Shown: positions 44,247 to 53,663 of the stretch, in pieces
How positions within the stretch are numbered: position 1 is the stretch's first letter
Layout: every line of letters begins with the position of its first letter
Source: Hoeflea ulvae
Lineage (GTDB): Bacteria > Pseudomonadota > Alphaproteobacteria > Rhizobiales > Rhizobiaceae
DNA length: 64,000 nucleotides
Assembly: GCF_026619435.1 (NCBI RefSeq)
Contig: NZ_JAOVZQ010000001.1
Coordinates: 4,781,501 to 4,845,500, forward strand
Direction of reading: 5' to 3'
Made by a program: the position numbers and the translations under genes
The notes under the pieces: model-generated
Told to the model about the DNA's origin: nothing
Database searches by the model: none
Seen by the model: the letters and a program-made list of their open reading frames with translations, nothing else

Positions 44247-45182
44247 TCATGCCGGCGGCGGCGTCCGCTGCTGCGCAATCGCCGGCCCCCGCCGGAATGT
44301 CGACACCGCGATGCCGACCAGAACCACGGCGACACCGCAGATCTTCTGCAGTGTCAGCGCTTCGCCCAGGAAGATCGCACCGCAGACCAGCGCGATCACC
44401 GGCACCAGGTAATTGTTGATCGAGGTGAATGACGCCCCTGCCCTCGGCACCAGGGCGAAGAGCAGCAGGCTGGCGCAAGCGGTGTTCAGCACAGCCAGCA
44501 CCACCACCGCCCCCATCACCGTATGGCTGGGCAGCGCCGAGGGCACACCTTCGAAGACCAGGGCCATCAGCACAGACCAGAATGCGGCGGCGACGAGCGA
44601 GAACGCCGCCACGCGCATCGATCCGTGATGGCGCACCAGCCCCATGGCAATCAGCGAGCAAGAAAACACCACCGATGCCCCGAGCGCGCATAGCGCGCCC
44701 TTGGCGCTGTCGCCAAAGCTCAGGAAGGCCGAAGGACCAAACAGGATCCCGATTCCCGCCAGGCCTATGACAATGCCCAGAACCGCGCGGCGGGTCGGAT
44801 ACTCGCCATTGAGCATGGTCAGGCACATGGTGATCAACGGCACCAGCGCCATGCTGGTGGCAACCACCGAACTGTCGACATAGGAGGCCGACAGTGAGAT
44901 CAGCGACAGCGGCAAGGCATTGCTCACCAGTCCGACCAGCGCAAAGGCGGCAAGGTCACGCAAAGAGAGTTTCAGGGAGCGGTGCTGCAATCCCACCAAC
45001 GCCATCAGCAAGCCGGCGGCCATCACGGTCCTGACCGCGACAAGCGTGAACGGCGCGACCTCGCCCACCGCCACCTTGGTGAACAGATAGGAGGTTCCCC
45101 AGGTCAGTCCGAGGGCAAGCAGCAGGGCATATTCCGTCAGCCCGGGGGCTGTACGGGTAACTGATATTTCATTCATGGACAT
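44247..45182 (-). CDS. EamA/DMT family transporter
   Basis: A 311-residue membrane protein with two EamA repeats and about ten hydrophobic segments (for example LLLALGLTWGTSYLFTKVAV near the N-terminus). Drug/metabolite transporters of this family usually export amino acids, metabolites or toxic compounds. Here it could relieve accumulation of a pathway intermediate. ATG 45182 or 45176 can serve as start. It diverges from the NmrA-like gene across operator 9. Confidence 0.88.
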   Translation of the reverse strand: MSMNEISVTRTAPGLTEYALLLALGLTWGTSYLFTKVAVGEVAPFTLVAVRTVMAAGLLMALVGLQHRSLKLSLRDLAAFALVGLVSNALPLSLISLSASYVDSSVVATSMALVPLITMCLTMLNGEYPTRRAVLGIVIGLAGIGILFGPSAFLSFGDSAKGALCALGASVVFSCSLIAMGLVRHHGSMRVAAFSLVAAAFWSVLMALVFEGVPSALPSHTVMGAVVVLAVLNTACASLLLFALVPRAGASFTSINNYLVPVIALVCGAIFLGEALTLQKICGVAVVLVGIAVSTFRRGPAIAQQRTPPPA

Positions 45183-45206
45183 CGCTCGCCGGTTCGGTCT
45201 ATATTT

Positions 45207-45220
45207 TGAACATCCGTTAG
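45207..45220. promoter_or_regulatory. Operator 9 of the regional inverted-repeat family
   Basis: TGAACATCCGTTAG, with one weakened arm, lies in the 92-bp divergent region between the EamA transporter and the NmrA-like gene. On the minus strand TTGACA lies just upstream, 17 bases before a box that includes part of the repeat. Confidence 0.55.
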
Positions 45221-45274
45221 ATTTTAGTGCAATGTCAAGCCGGCGGTTGCCCGGCGGCGTGAGGAGAGCAGATC

Positions 45275-46159
45275 ATGGGACGTCGCATTCTTGTCACCGG
45301 CGCCACCGGAACCGTCGGAGGTGCGCTGATGCGCGAGCTGTCGCAGGACGCGCCCGAGGGCCGGATCGAACTGCTCGGCGCAGCCCGCAGCGACCGGGCA
45401 GCCCTGAAACTGCTGGAACGGGACCAGAGCCCGGTCGAATTCGACTTCGACCGTCCCGAAACCCTCCTGCCCGCCCTTGAGGGCGTCGACGCGGTGTTCC
45501 TGTCAACGGGCTACAGCGTCGACATGATCGTCCATTCCAAGCGCCTGCTTGATGCTGCCAAAACAGCCGGCGTCCGGCACATCGTCCATCTCGGCGCGCT
45601 GGCACCGGACGACACCACGCATGCGCATTTCGCCTGGCACCAGGTGATCGAGCGGACGATCGAGGCGATGGGGTTCGACTGGACGCATCTGCGGCCGAAT
45701 TTCTTCATGGACACGGTCTGGAACGGATTCATGCATCGGCCCGACCGGCTGGTGCACTTTATCGGCGACAGAAAGGTCTCGTGGATTTCGTCCGACGACA
45801 TGGCGGCCGTTGCTGCCCAGGCACTCAGATCCCCTTCAGATCATTCAGGCCAGACCTATTGTCTGGCCACGGAGGCCTTGAGCTTTCCCGACCTCGCAAA
45901 CTTGCTGTCGGAAGTGACCGGAGCGCCGGCACAATACCGTCCGCGGCCCGCAGCCGATCTTCTGCCGCTGCTTCTGAAACAGGGCATGGAGCCCGCCTAT
46001 GCGGCAGGACTGGCCGAGGGTGTTGCAGCGTTAGAAGCCGCACCGCAGCCGCTGGCCGATGCGGTGTTTGACGATGTTGCCCGCATCACCGGACGTGCGC
46101 CGGTGACCTGGCGCGATTTCGCCGCCAGGCGGCTGGGTTCACTTCCCGCGCGCAGCTGA
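45275..46159 (+). CDS. NmrA-like NAD(P)-binding protein (atypical SDR)
   Basis: A 294-residue Rossmann protein beginning RILVTGATGTVGGALMREL, followed by typical NmrA/YtfG-like features (DAVFLSTGYSVDMI, VHLGALAPDDTTHAHFAWHQ, LRPNFFMDTVW). These proteins act as quinone or isoflavone-type reductases or as redox sensors. GAGGAG precedes the ATG. It is one of the few rightward genes within the catabolic block. No substrate can be assigned. Confidence 0.85.
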   Translation: MGRRILVTGATGTVGGALMRELSQDAPEGRIELLGAARSDRAALKLLERDQSPVEFDFDRPETLLPALEGVDAVFLSTGYSVDMIVHSKRLLDAAKTAGVRHIVHLGALAPDDTTHAHFAWHQVIERTIEAMGFDWTHLRPNFFMDTVWNGFMHRPDRLVHFIGDRKVSWISSDDMAAVAAQALRSPSDHSGQTYCLATEALSFPDLANLLSEVTGAPAQYRPRPAADLLPLLLKQGMEPAYAAGLAEGVAALEAAPQPLADAVFDDVARITGRAPVTWRDFAARRLGSLPARS

Positions 46160-46175
46160 TACGGCGGAACCCAGG

Positions 46176-47312
46176 CTACAGGGTCCGCCCGATCAGTTCC
46201 TTCATGATCTCGTTGGTGCCGGCATAGATCCGCTGGACCCGTGCATCGGCATAGGCGCGGGTGATCGGGTATTCCCACATGAAACCGTAGCCGCCATGCA
46301 GCTGCAGCAACTCGTCGAGCACCTTGCCCTGCATCTCGCTGGTCCAGAGCTTGACCATCGCCGCCGTGGTGGCGTCGAGCTTGTTCTCGAGCACCAGCTC
46401 GAGGCAACGGTCGAGAAAGATGCGGCCGACCTGGATCTCGGTCTTCATTTCGGCCAGCTTGAAGCGCGAATTCTGGAAATCGATGATCGACTTGCCGAAG
46501 GCCTTGCGGTCGCGGGTGTATTCGATGGTCCATTCCAGCGCCGCCTCGCAGCACGACACCGCCTGGATGCCGACATGCATCCGCTCCCATGCCAGCTCCT
46601 GCATCATATAGGCAAAACCCTTGCCCTCCTCGCCGATCAGATTGGTTGCCGGCACGCGCACTTCGTTGAAAAACAGCTCCGAGGTATCCTGCGCCTTGGT
46701 GCCGAGCTTCTCGAGCCGCCTGCCACGTTCAAACCCCGGACGGTCCGCTTCCACCGCAATCAGGCTGATGCCGCGTGCGCCTTCCGACCGGTCGGTCTTG
46801 CAGGCCACCAGAAACATGTCGGCGGTCTGGCCATTGGTGATGAAGGTCTTCTGGCCCGAGATTACATAGTCGTCGCCGTCGCGCACGGCCGTGGTCTTGA
46901 TCGCCTGCAGATCCGAGCCGCCGCCCGGTTCGGTCATGGCAATGCCGGCGATGCATTCGCCGCTGGTCATCTTCGGCAACCAGGCGAGCTTCTGCTCGGA
47001 GGTACCGTAATGGTGAATATAGGGCGCGACGATATCGGAATGGAGCGCAAAGCCGAGGCCGGACAGGTTGAGCCGGTACTGTTCCTCCATGAGGATGATC
47101 GAATAGCGCCGGTCGGCGCCGACGCCGCCCCATTCCTCCGGAATCGCAGCGCAGAGAAATCCGAGTTCGCCGGCCTTGGTCCAGGCCCAGCGCGGCACCT
47201 GGCCGTCCTTTTCCCATTGCGGGTGATGGGGGGCCAGCTCGCGCTCGAAAAACCGCCGGACCGACTCCCGGAACATGTCGTGCTCTTCAGAAAATAGGGT
47301 CCGCTCCACCAT
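46176..47312 (-). CDS. Acyl-CoA dehydrogenase
   Basis: A 378-residue ACAD with MTEPGGGSDLQ, the HGGYGFMWEYPI segment and a C-terminal RIYAGTNEIMKELIGR. The AGTNEIM form, with Ala for the usual Glu, is that of long-chain or glutaryl-like branches where the base lies elsewhere. GGAGAG lies before ATG 47312, preferred over ATG 47324. It is a single-gene unit behind operator 10. Confidence 0.92.
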   Translation of the reverse strand: MVERTLFSEEHDMFRESVRRFFERELAPHHPQWEKDGQVPRWAWTKAGELGFLCAAIPEEWGGVGADRRYSIILMEEQYRLNLSGLGFALHSDIVAPYIHHYGTSEQKLAWLPKMTSGECIAGIAMTEPGGGSDLQAIKTTAVRDGDDYVISGQKTFITNGQTADMFLVACKTDRSEGARGISLIAVEADRPGFERGRRLEKLGTKAQDTSELFFNEVRVPATNLIGEEGKGFAYMMQELAWERMHVGIQAVSCCEAALEWTIEYTRDRKAFGKSIIDFQNSRFKLAEMKTEIQVGRIFLDRCLELVLENKLDATTAAMVKLWTSEMQGKVLDELLQLHGGYGFMWEYPITRAYADARVQRIYAGTNEIMKELIGRTL

Positions 47313-47395
47313 GCTGCTCTCCATCGGCTCTGTCTGTGCAATCCATATTGCTCGGCCGCATCCTACAGCAACCGCACGGCAGGTGTAAGTTTTTT

Positions 47396-47409
47396 CTAAC
47401 GCTCGTTTG
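47396..47409. promoter_or_regulatory. Operator 10 of the regional inverted-repeat family
   Basis: CTAACGCTCGTTTG lies in the 178-bp divergent region between the acyl-CoA dehydrogenase and the NIPSNAP gene. On the minus strand it runs into TAGAAA, a possible -10 box for the dehydrogenase. Confidence 0.6.
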
Positions 47410-47490
47410 ATTTTATTCGACGCGAGGTGGTTTCGCCACTAGACTGCCGGCTATAACCACCTGCGTTCGCACTATTTGGGAGACAAGCCA

Positions 47491-47802
47491 GTGATCATCG
47501 AAAAGCGTACCTATACCCTGCATCCGGGCAAGACCCAGGAATTCCTGGCGCTCTATGAGGCGGAAGGCCTGGCCCTGCATACCAAGCATCTCAACATGCT
47601 CGGCTATTTCATATCCGATATCGGCCCGCTCAATCAGGTCATCACCATGTGGGGCTACAAGGACATGGCCGAGCGCGAGGAACTGCGCGCCAGGCTATAC
47701 GCCGAACCGGAATGGATCGCATTCGGCCCCAAGACCACCGGCTTCATCCAGAAAATGGAATCCATGATCATGAAGCCGACCGGTTTCTCCCCGATCCGGT
47801 AA
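47491..47802 (+). CDS. NIPSNAP family protein
   Basis: A 103-residue dimeric alpha/beta-barrel protein beginning (GTG) IIEKRTYTLHPGKTQEFLAL and ending with the AEPEWIAFGPKTTGFIQKME segment typical of NIPSNAP. The GTG at 47491 has GGGAG upstream. NIPSNAP genes often accompany catabolic operons for aromatic and aliphatic acids; the biochemical role is unknown. It diverges from the ACAD across operator 10. Confidence 0.88.
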   Translation: MIIEKRTYTLHPGKTQEFLALYEAEGLALHTKHLNMLGYFISDIGPLNQVITMWGYKDMAEREELRARLYAEPEWIAFGPKTTGFIQKMESMIMKPTGFSPIR

Positions 47803-47853
47803 CACCGCCAACGGAACCAGACCCGTCGCCTGACGGATCTGGTCGTATCCCTG

Positions 47854-49074
47854 TCAGGCGATGATGCTGCGCTGTCGCAGATCTGCGATCTCGTCCTTTG
47901 ACAAGCCCGCGGCTTCCAGCACGCCGGAGGTGTTTTCGCCGGTCAGCGGCGCCCGATGCTGCACGCCGCCGGGGGTCAGTGTCATGCGCACCGGGGTCGA
48001 GGCGATGGTCACCGGTTTTGACGATCCCGGATGCTCGACATCGACCAGCATCTGCCGTGCAGCCATATGCGGATCGGCGAAAATATCTTCCGCCGTGTTG
48101 ACCGGTCCGAACGGCACCTTGCCGTCAAGCGCCAGTGCAATCTCGGCCTTGGTTCTGGCGCTGGTCCAGCCCTCCACCAGCGCAATCGTCTCGGCCGAAT
48201 GGACAAGGCGCGCATTGTTGGTGGCGAATTTCGGATCGTCGCCCAGCTCGGGCCGCCCCATGATGGCGGTGAGCTCCTTCCAGAAGGAATCGCGCGGACA
48301 GCCCACCGTGACCTGGCCATCCGCTGCCGTAAACGTGCCGAACGGACACAGGATCGGGTGCTGATTGCCCTCCGGAACCGGCGACCGGCCGGTGTAGGAT
48401 TGCTGGTAGATGATGCGTTCGCACATGGCGACAATGCCGTCATACATGGCGACATCGACGAACTGGCCCTGCCCGGTCTTCTCGGCATGGCGCAGCGCCG
48501 CCATGATGCCGAAGGCGGTGAGAGCCGCTGGGAAAATATCGCCCACCCCGGGACCGATCTTCATCGGTGTCTGCGCGTCGGGGCCGGTCACGCCCATGGC
48601 GCCGCCCATGGCCTGGGCCACCACGTCAAAGGCGGGCCGGTCGACATAGGGGCTCGCGCCGGTGCGCGGATCGCCAAAGCCGCGGATCGCCGCATAGACC
48701 AGCTTCGGGTTATCCGCCGCCAGCGTTTCATAGCCGATGCCGAGACGGTCCATCACGCCGGCGCGAAAATTCTCCGCCACCACGTCGGCATCACGCGCCA
48801 GCCGCCGGAACAATTTCTTGCCTTCCTCGCTCTTGAGATCGATGGCGATGCTTTTCTTGTTGCGGTTGGTGCTCTGGAAATAGCCGCCATAATGATGCTC
48901 CGCATCATCGGCGCGAAACGGCCCGAAGGCGCGGGTCGGATCTCCGTTGATCGGCTCGATCTTGATGACATCCGCCCCCTGGTCCGCCAGCAGCATGGTG
49001 CAATAGGGACCGGCCAGCATCTGAGTCAGGTCGATGACCTTCAATCCGGCAAGCGCGCCATGGCTCTCGCTCAT
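47854..49074 (-). CDS. Class III CoA-transferase (CaiB/BaiF family)
   Basis: A 406-residue CoA-transferase. LKVIDLTQMLAGPYCTMLLA (11-30) and ADVIKIEP open the family fold, and Asp150 in DRPAFDVVAQAMGG is the expected aspartyl nucleophile that forms the acyl anhydride. It could move CoA from an acyl-CoA (succinyl-, acetyl-) to the incoming acid and so save ATP. It is the last gene of the unit barrel protein, etfB, etfA, CoA-transferase and starts one base after the etfA stop. Confidence 0.93.
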   Translation of the reverse strand: MSESHGALAGLKVIDLTQMLAGPYCTMLLADQGADVIKIEPINGDPTRAFGPFRADDAEHHYGGYFQSTNRNKKSIAIDLKSEEGKKLFRRLARDADVVAENFRAGVMDRLGIGYETLAADNPKLVYAAIRGFGDPRTGASPYVDRPAFDVVAQAMGGAMGVTGPDAQTPMKIGPGVGDIFPAALTAFGIMAALRHAEKTGQGQFVDVAMYDGIVAMCERIIYQQSYTGRSPVPEGNQHPILCPFGTFTAADGQVTVGCPRDSFWKELTAIMGRPELGDDPKFATNNARLVHSAETIALVEGWTSARTKAEIALALDGKVPFGPVNTAEDIFADPHMAARQMLVDVEHPGSSKPVTIASTPVRMTLTPGGVQHRAPLTGENTSGVLEAAGLSKDEIADLRQRSIIA

Positions 49075-49075
49075 C

Positions 49076-50005
49076 TCAAAGCGCCTTTTCGAATTCGGGC
49101 AATGCCTCGAACAGGTCGGCGACCAGTCCGTAGTCGGCGACCTGGAAGATCGGGGCTTCCTCGTCCTTGTTGATGGCGACGATGACCTTGGAATCCTTCA
49201 TGCCGGCCAGGTGCTGGATGGCGCCGGAAATCCCGCAGGCAATGTAGAGATCGGGGGCCACCACCTTGCCGGTCTGCCCGACCTGCCAGTCATTGGGTGC
49301 ATAGCCTGCATCGACAGCCGCACGCGAGGCGCCGACCGCAGCACCGAGCTTGTCGGCCACCGGCAGGATGACGCTCTGGAACTTTTCCGACGAACCAAGT
49401 GCACGGCCACCGGAGATGATGATCTTGGCCGAGGTCAGTTCCGGACGATCGCTTTCGGCAATCGCATCCTTGACGAAGGACGACAGACCCGGATCGCCGG
49501 CCGAGGCTGTGGTCTCGACCGTAGCCGAGCCGCCTTCGCCGGCTGCCGAGAAGGACGCCGTGCGAACCGTGATGACCCGCTTGGCATCGGTCGATTTCAC
49601 CGTCTGCAGCGCATTGCCGGCATAGATCGGACGCTTGAAGGTGTCAGGCGCGATCACTTCGATGATGTCGGAGATCTGCATGACATCGAGAAGCGCCGCA
49701 ATGCGCGGCATGACGTTCTTGCCGGATGTGGTGGCAGGCGCCATCAGCGTGTCGTAGCCATCTGCAAGCGAGACGGCGAGCGCTGCCAGCGGTTCGGCCA
49801 GCCGGTTGGCATATTCGTCGCCTTCGGCGTGCAGCACCTTGGTGACACCGTCGAGCACGGCGGCCGCATCGGCGGCTGGTTTGGCGTCCTTGCCGGCAAC
49901 CAGGACATGGATGTCGCCGCCGATCTGGGTGGCGGCGCTGACGGCCTTGGCGGTCTGGTCGGACAGCGAGACGTGGTCGTGTTCGGCAATAATGAGAATG
50001 GTCAT
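49076..50005 (-). CDS. etfA: Electron transfer flavoprotein subunit alpha
   Basis: A 309-residue ETF alpha. The C-terminal FAD domain carries [43 protein letters not shown] and [16 protein letters not shown], all diagnostic. It carries electrons from the four acyl-CoA dehydrogenases of this region to ETF-quinone oxidoreductase, which is not encoded in the window. It lies 23 bases after etfB in the regulated unit behind operator 11, so it may be a pathway-dedicated copy. Confidence 0.96.
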   Translation of the reverse strand: MTILIIAEHDHVSLSDQTAKAVSAATQIGGDIHVLVAGKDAKPAADAAAVLDGVTKVLHAEGDEYANRLAEPLAALAVSLADGYDTLMAPATTSGKNVMPRIAALLDVMQISDIIEVIAPDTFKRPIYAGNALQTVKSTDAKRVITVRTASFSAAGEGGSATVETTASAGDPGLSSFVKDAIAESDRPELTSAKIIISGGRALGSSEKFQSVILPVADKLGAAVGASRAAVDAGYAPNDWQVGQTGKVVAPDLYIACGISGAIQHLAGMKDSKVIVAINKDEEAPIFQVADYGLVADLFEALPEFEKAL

Positions 50006-50028
50006 GGTAGGATCTTCCTTTCCCGCGC

Positions 50029-50778
50029 TTACAGCACGCCTGCTTCGTTCTTGAGCTTGTCGACGAGTTCGGCCACCGAGCCGACCTTGACGCCGGCCTT
50101 GCGGCCGCCCGGCTCCTCGGTCTTGATGACTTCGAGCCGCGGCGCGATGTCGACGCCGTAATCGGCAACACTCTTCTTGTCGAGCGGCTTCTTCTTGGCC
50201 TTCATGATGTTGGGCAGTGAAGCGTAGCGCGGCTCGTTGAGGCGCAGATCGGTGGTGACGATGGCCGGCAGCTTGACCGAAATGGTCTGCAACCCGCCAT
50301 CGACCTCGCGGGTGACGTCGGCAGAGCCGTCGCCGATCTCGACCTTGGAAGCGAATGTGGCCTGGCTCCAGCCGAGCAGTGCCGAGAGCATCTGGCCGGT
50401 CTGGTTGGCGTCGTCATCGATCGCCTGCTTGCCCAGGATCACCAGGTCCGGATTTTCCTCGCCGACGATGCCCTTGAGGATCTTGGCAACAGCGAGCGGC
50501 TCGACGATGCCGTCGGCCTCGACCAGGATCGCCCGGTCGGCGCCCATGGCGAGAGCCGTGCGCAAGGTTTCCTCGGCCTTGGCCGGCCCGATCGACACGG
50601 CGATGACTTCGGTGGCCTTGCCGGCTTCGCGCAGACGCAGGGCTTCCTCGATGGCGATTTCATCAAAGGGGTTCATCGACATCTTCACATTGGCAAGATC
50701 GACGCCGCTGCCATCGGATTTGACCCGGATCTTGACGTTGTAGTCGACGACGCGCTTGACCGGCACGAGAATTTTCAT
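50029..50778 (-). CDS. etfB: Electron transfer flavoprotein subunit beta
   Basis: A 249-residue ETF beta starting [20 protein letters not shown], with the ETF beta signature [20 protein letters not shown], the recognition segment [17 protein letters not shown] and [20 protein letters not shown] for AMP/FAD binding. It is co-transcribed with etfA and the upstream barrel gene. Confidence 0.96.
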   Translation of the reverse strand: MKILVPVKRVVDYNVKIRVKSDGSGVDLANVKMSMNPFDEIAIEEALRLREAGKATEVIAVSIGPAKAEETLRTALAMGADRAILVEADGIVEPLAVAKILKGIVGEENPDLVILGKQAIDDDANQTGQMLSALLGWSQATFASKVEIGDGSADVTREVDGGLQTISVKLPAIVTTDLRLNEPRYASLPNIMKAKKKPLDKKSVADYGVDIAPRLEVIKTEEPGGRKAGVKVGSVAELVDKLKNEAGVL

Positions 50779-50857
50779 CGGATTGCCTTTCCGTAAAATG
50801 GATGACCAACGCCACGCAGGACGCTACCGGCGGCGTTGGCAAGGATGCGTGAACAGC

Positions 50858-51202
50858 TCAGGACGCCGGCCGCTCGACCCGCTCGGTGATCGGCTTGTAG
50901 ATCCAGACCATTCTCTGGTCTGACAGCGCCGGTGACAGCTTCATCGCGTCGGTACCGCTTGCCGCGGCAAGCGCGCCGAGCGTCTCGGAAATATCGTCGA
51001 TCTCGATTTCGTAGACCGCCATGTATTTCCATTCCAGCGGACCCTTGCGATGCTGGACATCGTTGAGACAGAACCGCTGCGCTGCCACCATTCCCGGAAG
51101 CTTGAGCACATCATCAAGATGCTCATTCGTGTACCAGTCGTTGAACTCGTCATCCCGCCCGTCAATCGGGTTGGTGAGCGCAATCAGATTGTATTTTCCC
51201 AT
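50858..51202 (-). CDS. Dimeric alpha/beta-barrel protein (EthD/DUF4286-like)
   Basis: A 114-residue protein starting MGKYNLIALTNPIDGRDDEF and containing NDWYTNEHLDDVLKLPGMVA, a hallmark of EthD-like ferredoxin-fold proteins often found in catabolic operons. It could bind or isomerise a small hydrophobic acid, but no function is proven for the group. It is the first gene of the etfBA-CoA-transferase unit, directly behind operator 11. Confidence 0.83.
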   Translation of the reverse strand: MGKYNLIALTNPIDGRDDEFNDWYTNEHLDDVLKLPGMVAAQRFCLNDVQHRKGPLEWKYMAVYEIEIDDISETLGALAAASGTDAMKLSPALSDQRMVWIYKPITERVERPAS

Positions 51203-51250
51203 GTCATCCTCCGTTGGAGCGGTGCAGGCACCGGCCATTGCCTTAATTTT

Positions 51251-51264
51251 CTAACAATTGTTCG
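51251..51264 (-). promoter_or_regulatory. Operator 11 of the regional inverted-repeat family (right-hand boundary)
   Basis: CTAACAATTGTTCG lies 49 bases before the barrel gene start. On the minus strand TTGCTC and TAGAAA, 17 bases apart, flank it so that it covers the spacer and touches the -10 box. No copy of the repeat was seen to the right of this point. Confidence 0.68.
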
Positions 51265-51395
51265 ATTTGAGAGCAAGCGGAATTTGAACCGCGGCATTCT
51301 CGCCCGCGCCGGGCGGCGGTCTTCGAGGGGATTATCGCCGTCAGCACGGGACACAGGAAGCTGGCATTGACCGCGCAGACCGCGATCACGAACCC

Positions 51396-53249
51396 TCAGG
51401 GACCGACAGGCGCCGAAACAGCCGGATCGGCTTCGGCGGGCCTGGCGCGGGCGATCGGGCTGAATTCTTCGGGCGTGATGGTTTCGTTTTCCAGCAACAT
51501 CCGCGCGCCTGCTGTCAGGTCGGACATGTGGGCGGTCAGGATTGCCTTGGCCTGCTGATAGGCATCGTCGATCAACTGGCGCACGGCGAGATCGACCTCG
51601 CGGGCGGTCGCTTCAGAATAATCCTTCGCCGTCACTCCGAAGGCGTTCTGATCCAGAAACTTGCCCTGCTTGTCTTCCAGAACGGCCTGGCCGACCGCAG
51701 ATGTCATTCCGAAGCGTGTCACGCATTCCCGCGCAATATCGGTGGCCTTGGCCAGGTCGTCGGATGCGCCGGTGGAGATCTCCTCAAACACCAGATCCTC
51801 GGCGGCGCGGCCCGCCATCAACACCACCATGCGGTCCTTCAATTCGGAGAAGGTGATCAGGAACCGGTCTTCGGTGGGACGCTGCATCGTGTAGCCCAGC
51901 GCGCCGATCGAACGCGGAATGATCGACACCTTGTGCACCGGATCGGCATGGGCAACATTTGCAGCGGCCAGCGCATGACCCATTTCGTGATGGGCGACAC
52001 GCGTGCGCTCCGCCGTGCCCAGCACCCGCGACTTGCGTTCGACACCGGCCACGATGCGCTCCACCGCGGCGGTAAAATCGGCCATGGTCACTTTGTCGCC
52101 GTCACGCCGGGTGGCGACAATGGCCGCTTCATTGACCAGATTGGCGAGATCCGCGCCGGTAAACCCGGTCGTGATCGCCGCGACCTGGTCCAGATCGACA
52201 TCGTCCGACAGATTGACGCTTTTCACATGAACCTTGAGGATGGCGGCGCGGCCCTTGCGTTCCGGCCGGTCGACGACGATCTGGCGATCAAACCTGCCGG
52301 CCCGCAGCAGTGCTGCGTCGAGCACCTCCGGGCGGTTGGTGGCCGCCAGCAGAACGATGCCGACCCTCGGATCGAAACCGTCGAGTTCCGACAGCAACTG
52401 GTTCAGGGTCTGCTCTTTTTCGTCTCCGCCGCCGTAGCCCGACATGCCCGAGCGGGCGCGGCCAAGCGCATCCAGCTCGTCGATGAAGATGATGCAGGGC
52501 GAAGCCTTGCGGGCCTGCTCGAACAGATCGCGCACCCGCGCAGCACCGACGCCGACAAACATCTCGACGAATTCCGAGCCCGAGATCGAGAAGAACGGCA
52601 CGCCCGCCTCGCCCGCAACGGCACGCGCGAGCAGCGTCTTGCCGGTACCGGGCGGACCAACCAGCAGGATCCCTTTCGGAATATGCGCGCCGAGACGGCC
52701 ATATTTGTCCTTGTCCTTGAGGAAGGACACAATTTCCTGCAACTCGCCCTTGGCTTCATCAACGCCGGCGACATCATCGAAGGTGACACCGGTCTTGGTT
52801 TCAAGATAGACCTTCGCCTTGGATTTGCCGATGTTGACCAGGCCGCCCATTCCGTTTCCGCCGCCGGTCATGCGGCGCATGAACAGCATCCAGATCCCGA
52901 AGAACAGCAGGACCGGAGCGACCCAGGAAATCAGGTTCGTGAGCCAGTTCTGATCGGTGCCGCCGGTAAAGACGACGTCCTTCTGCTCCAGCGTGTCGGC
53001 AAGCTCCGGATCGACCCGGTAGGCGACAAAATATTCCTTGCCGTCGGTCGCCTGCTTGAACCGGCCTTGCACCATCGTCTCGGTCACGGTCAGTTCAGCA
53101 ATATCGCCATTGTCGAGATAGGTCAGGAACTCGCTATATTGCAGGGTCTCGACACTGCGCGATCCAATCCAGACCTGCAGGCTCATCCACAGCAGCGCTG
53201 CGATGATCCAGAATGTCCAGTTGAACTGCCTTTGTTTCTGCTTTTCCAT
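51396..53249 (-). CDS. ftsH: ATP-dependent zinc metalloprotease FtsH
   Basis: A 617-residue membrane AAA+ protease. Two membrane segments (about 11-26 and 105-124) flank a periplasmic domain. The AAA domain has Walker A GPPGTGKT (198-205), Walker [13 protein letters not shown] and the second region of homology [11 protein letters not shown]. The protease zinc site is HEMGH (421-425). LDALGR and a short linker differ from the usual IDAVGR of the housekeeping enzyme, so this may be a second copy. A GTG two codons upstream is possible. It degrades membrane and some soluble proteins. It has no copy of the regional operator. Confidence 0.93.
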   Translation of the reverse strand: MEKQKQRQFNWTFWIIAALLWMSLQVWIGSRSVETLQYSEFLTYLDNGDIAELTVTETMVQGRFKQATDGKEYFVAYRVDPELADTLEQKDVVFTGGTDQNWLTNLISWVAPVLLFFGIWMLFMRRMTGGGNGMGGLVNIGKSKAKVYLETKTGVTFDDVAGVDEAKGELQEIVSFLKDKDKYGRLGAHIPKGILLVGPPGTGKTLLARAVAGEAGVPFFSISGSEFVEMFVGVGAARVRDLFEQARKASPCIIFIDELDALGRARSGMSGYGGGDEKEQTLNQLLSELDGFDPRVGIVLLAATNRPEVLDAALLRAGRFDRQIVVDRPERKGRAAILKVHVKSVNLSDDVDLDQVAAITTGFTGADLANLVNEAAIVATRRDGDKVTMADFTAAVERIVAGVERKSRVLGTAERTRVAHHEMGHALAAANVAHADPVHKVSIIPRSIGALGYTMQRPTEDRFLITFSELKDRMVVLMAGRAAEDLVFEEISTGASDDLAKATDIARECVTRFGMTSAVGQAVLEDKQGKFLDQNAFGVTAKDYSEATAREVDLAVRQLIDDAYQQAKAILTAHMSDLTAGARMLLENETITPEEFSPIARARPAEADPAVSAPVGP

Positions 53250-53663
53250 GATCACAACTTTATGGAGTTCCCGGCTGGACAGGATTCACCATGCCCGGGC
53301 GCTTGGGTAAAATCGGCAGAATTTTGGCAAGACGATATGGGAGCGTGTCCCCCAGACCTGAAGCACCTTTCTGCCGCAGCGTGACCCTACCCGCTGATCT
53401 CCCGCCCGAAATTGACCTCCATCAATTCGCCTGTCATCTCCCTGAAATTTCTGCCCGGCCTGCCACCGGATATCCCGCAGAAACGGAACACCACCGGTCT
53501 GCGTCCTCGCAACAGCACGGCCACCCTGTCCCTTGCTTCAAAGGCAATGAGCGCCCTGTTGTGACGCCCATGATGGTCAGGATAAAATTTCCGCGGATCG
53601 GCACCGTTCTGCAACGCGGTTTCCGGAACACGCTGCGGGACTATCCGGGCAAGCTGCACAACA
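53250..53663. other. 414-bp segment without a convincing gene
   Basis: This gap lies between the divergently placed ftsH start and the end of the hybrid kinase gene. The best open frame is a 90-codon GTG frame on the minus strand (53387-53659), starting four bases after the kinase stop, and a 151-codon frame runs on the plus strand. Neither has a recognisable domain, and their third-position base use is weaker than that of neighbouring genes. I see no tRNA-like or terminator structure here. Confidence 0.5.

Noticed and set aside
13111..51202. Steroid (cholate/cholesterol) degradation cluster as the simplest label
   Set aside because: The retro-aldolase block looks steroid-like, but no ring-degradation genes (KstD, HsaA-D, KshA/B types) are present, so the substrate is left open.
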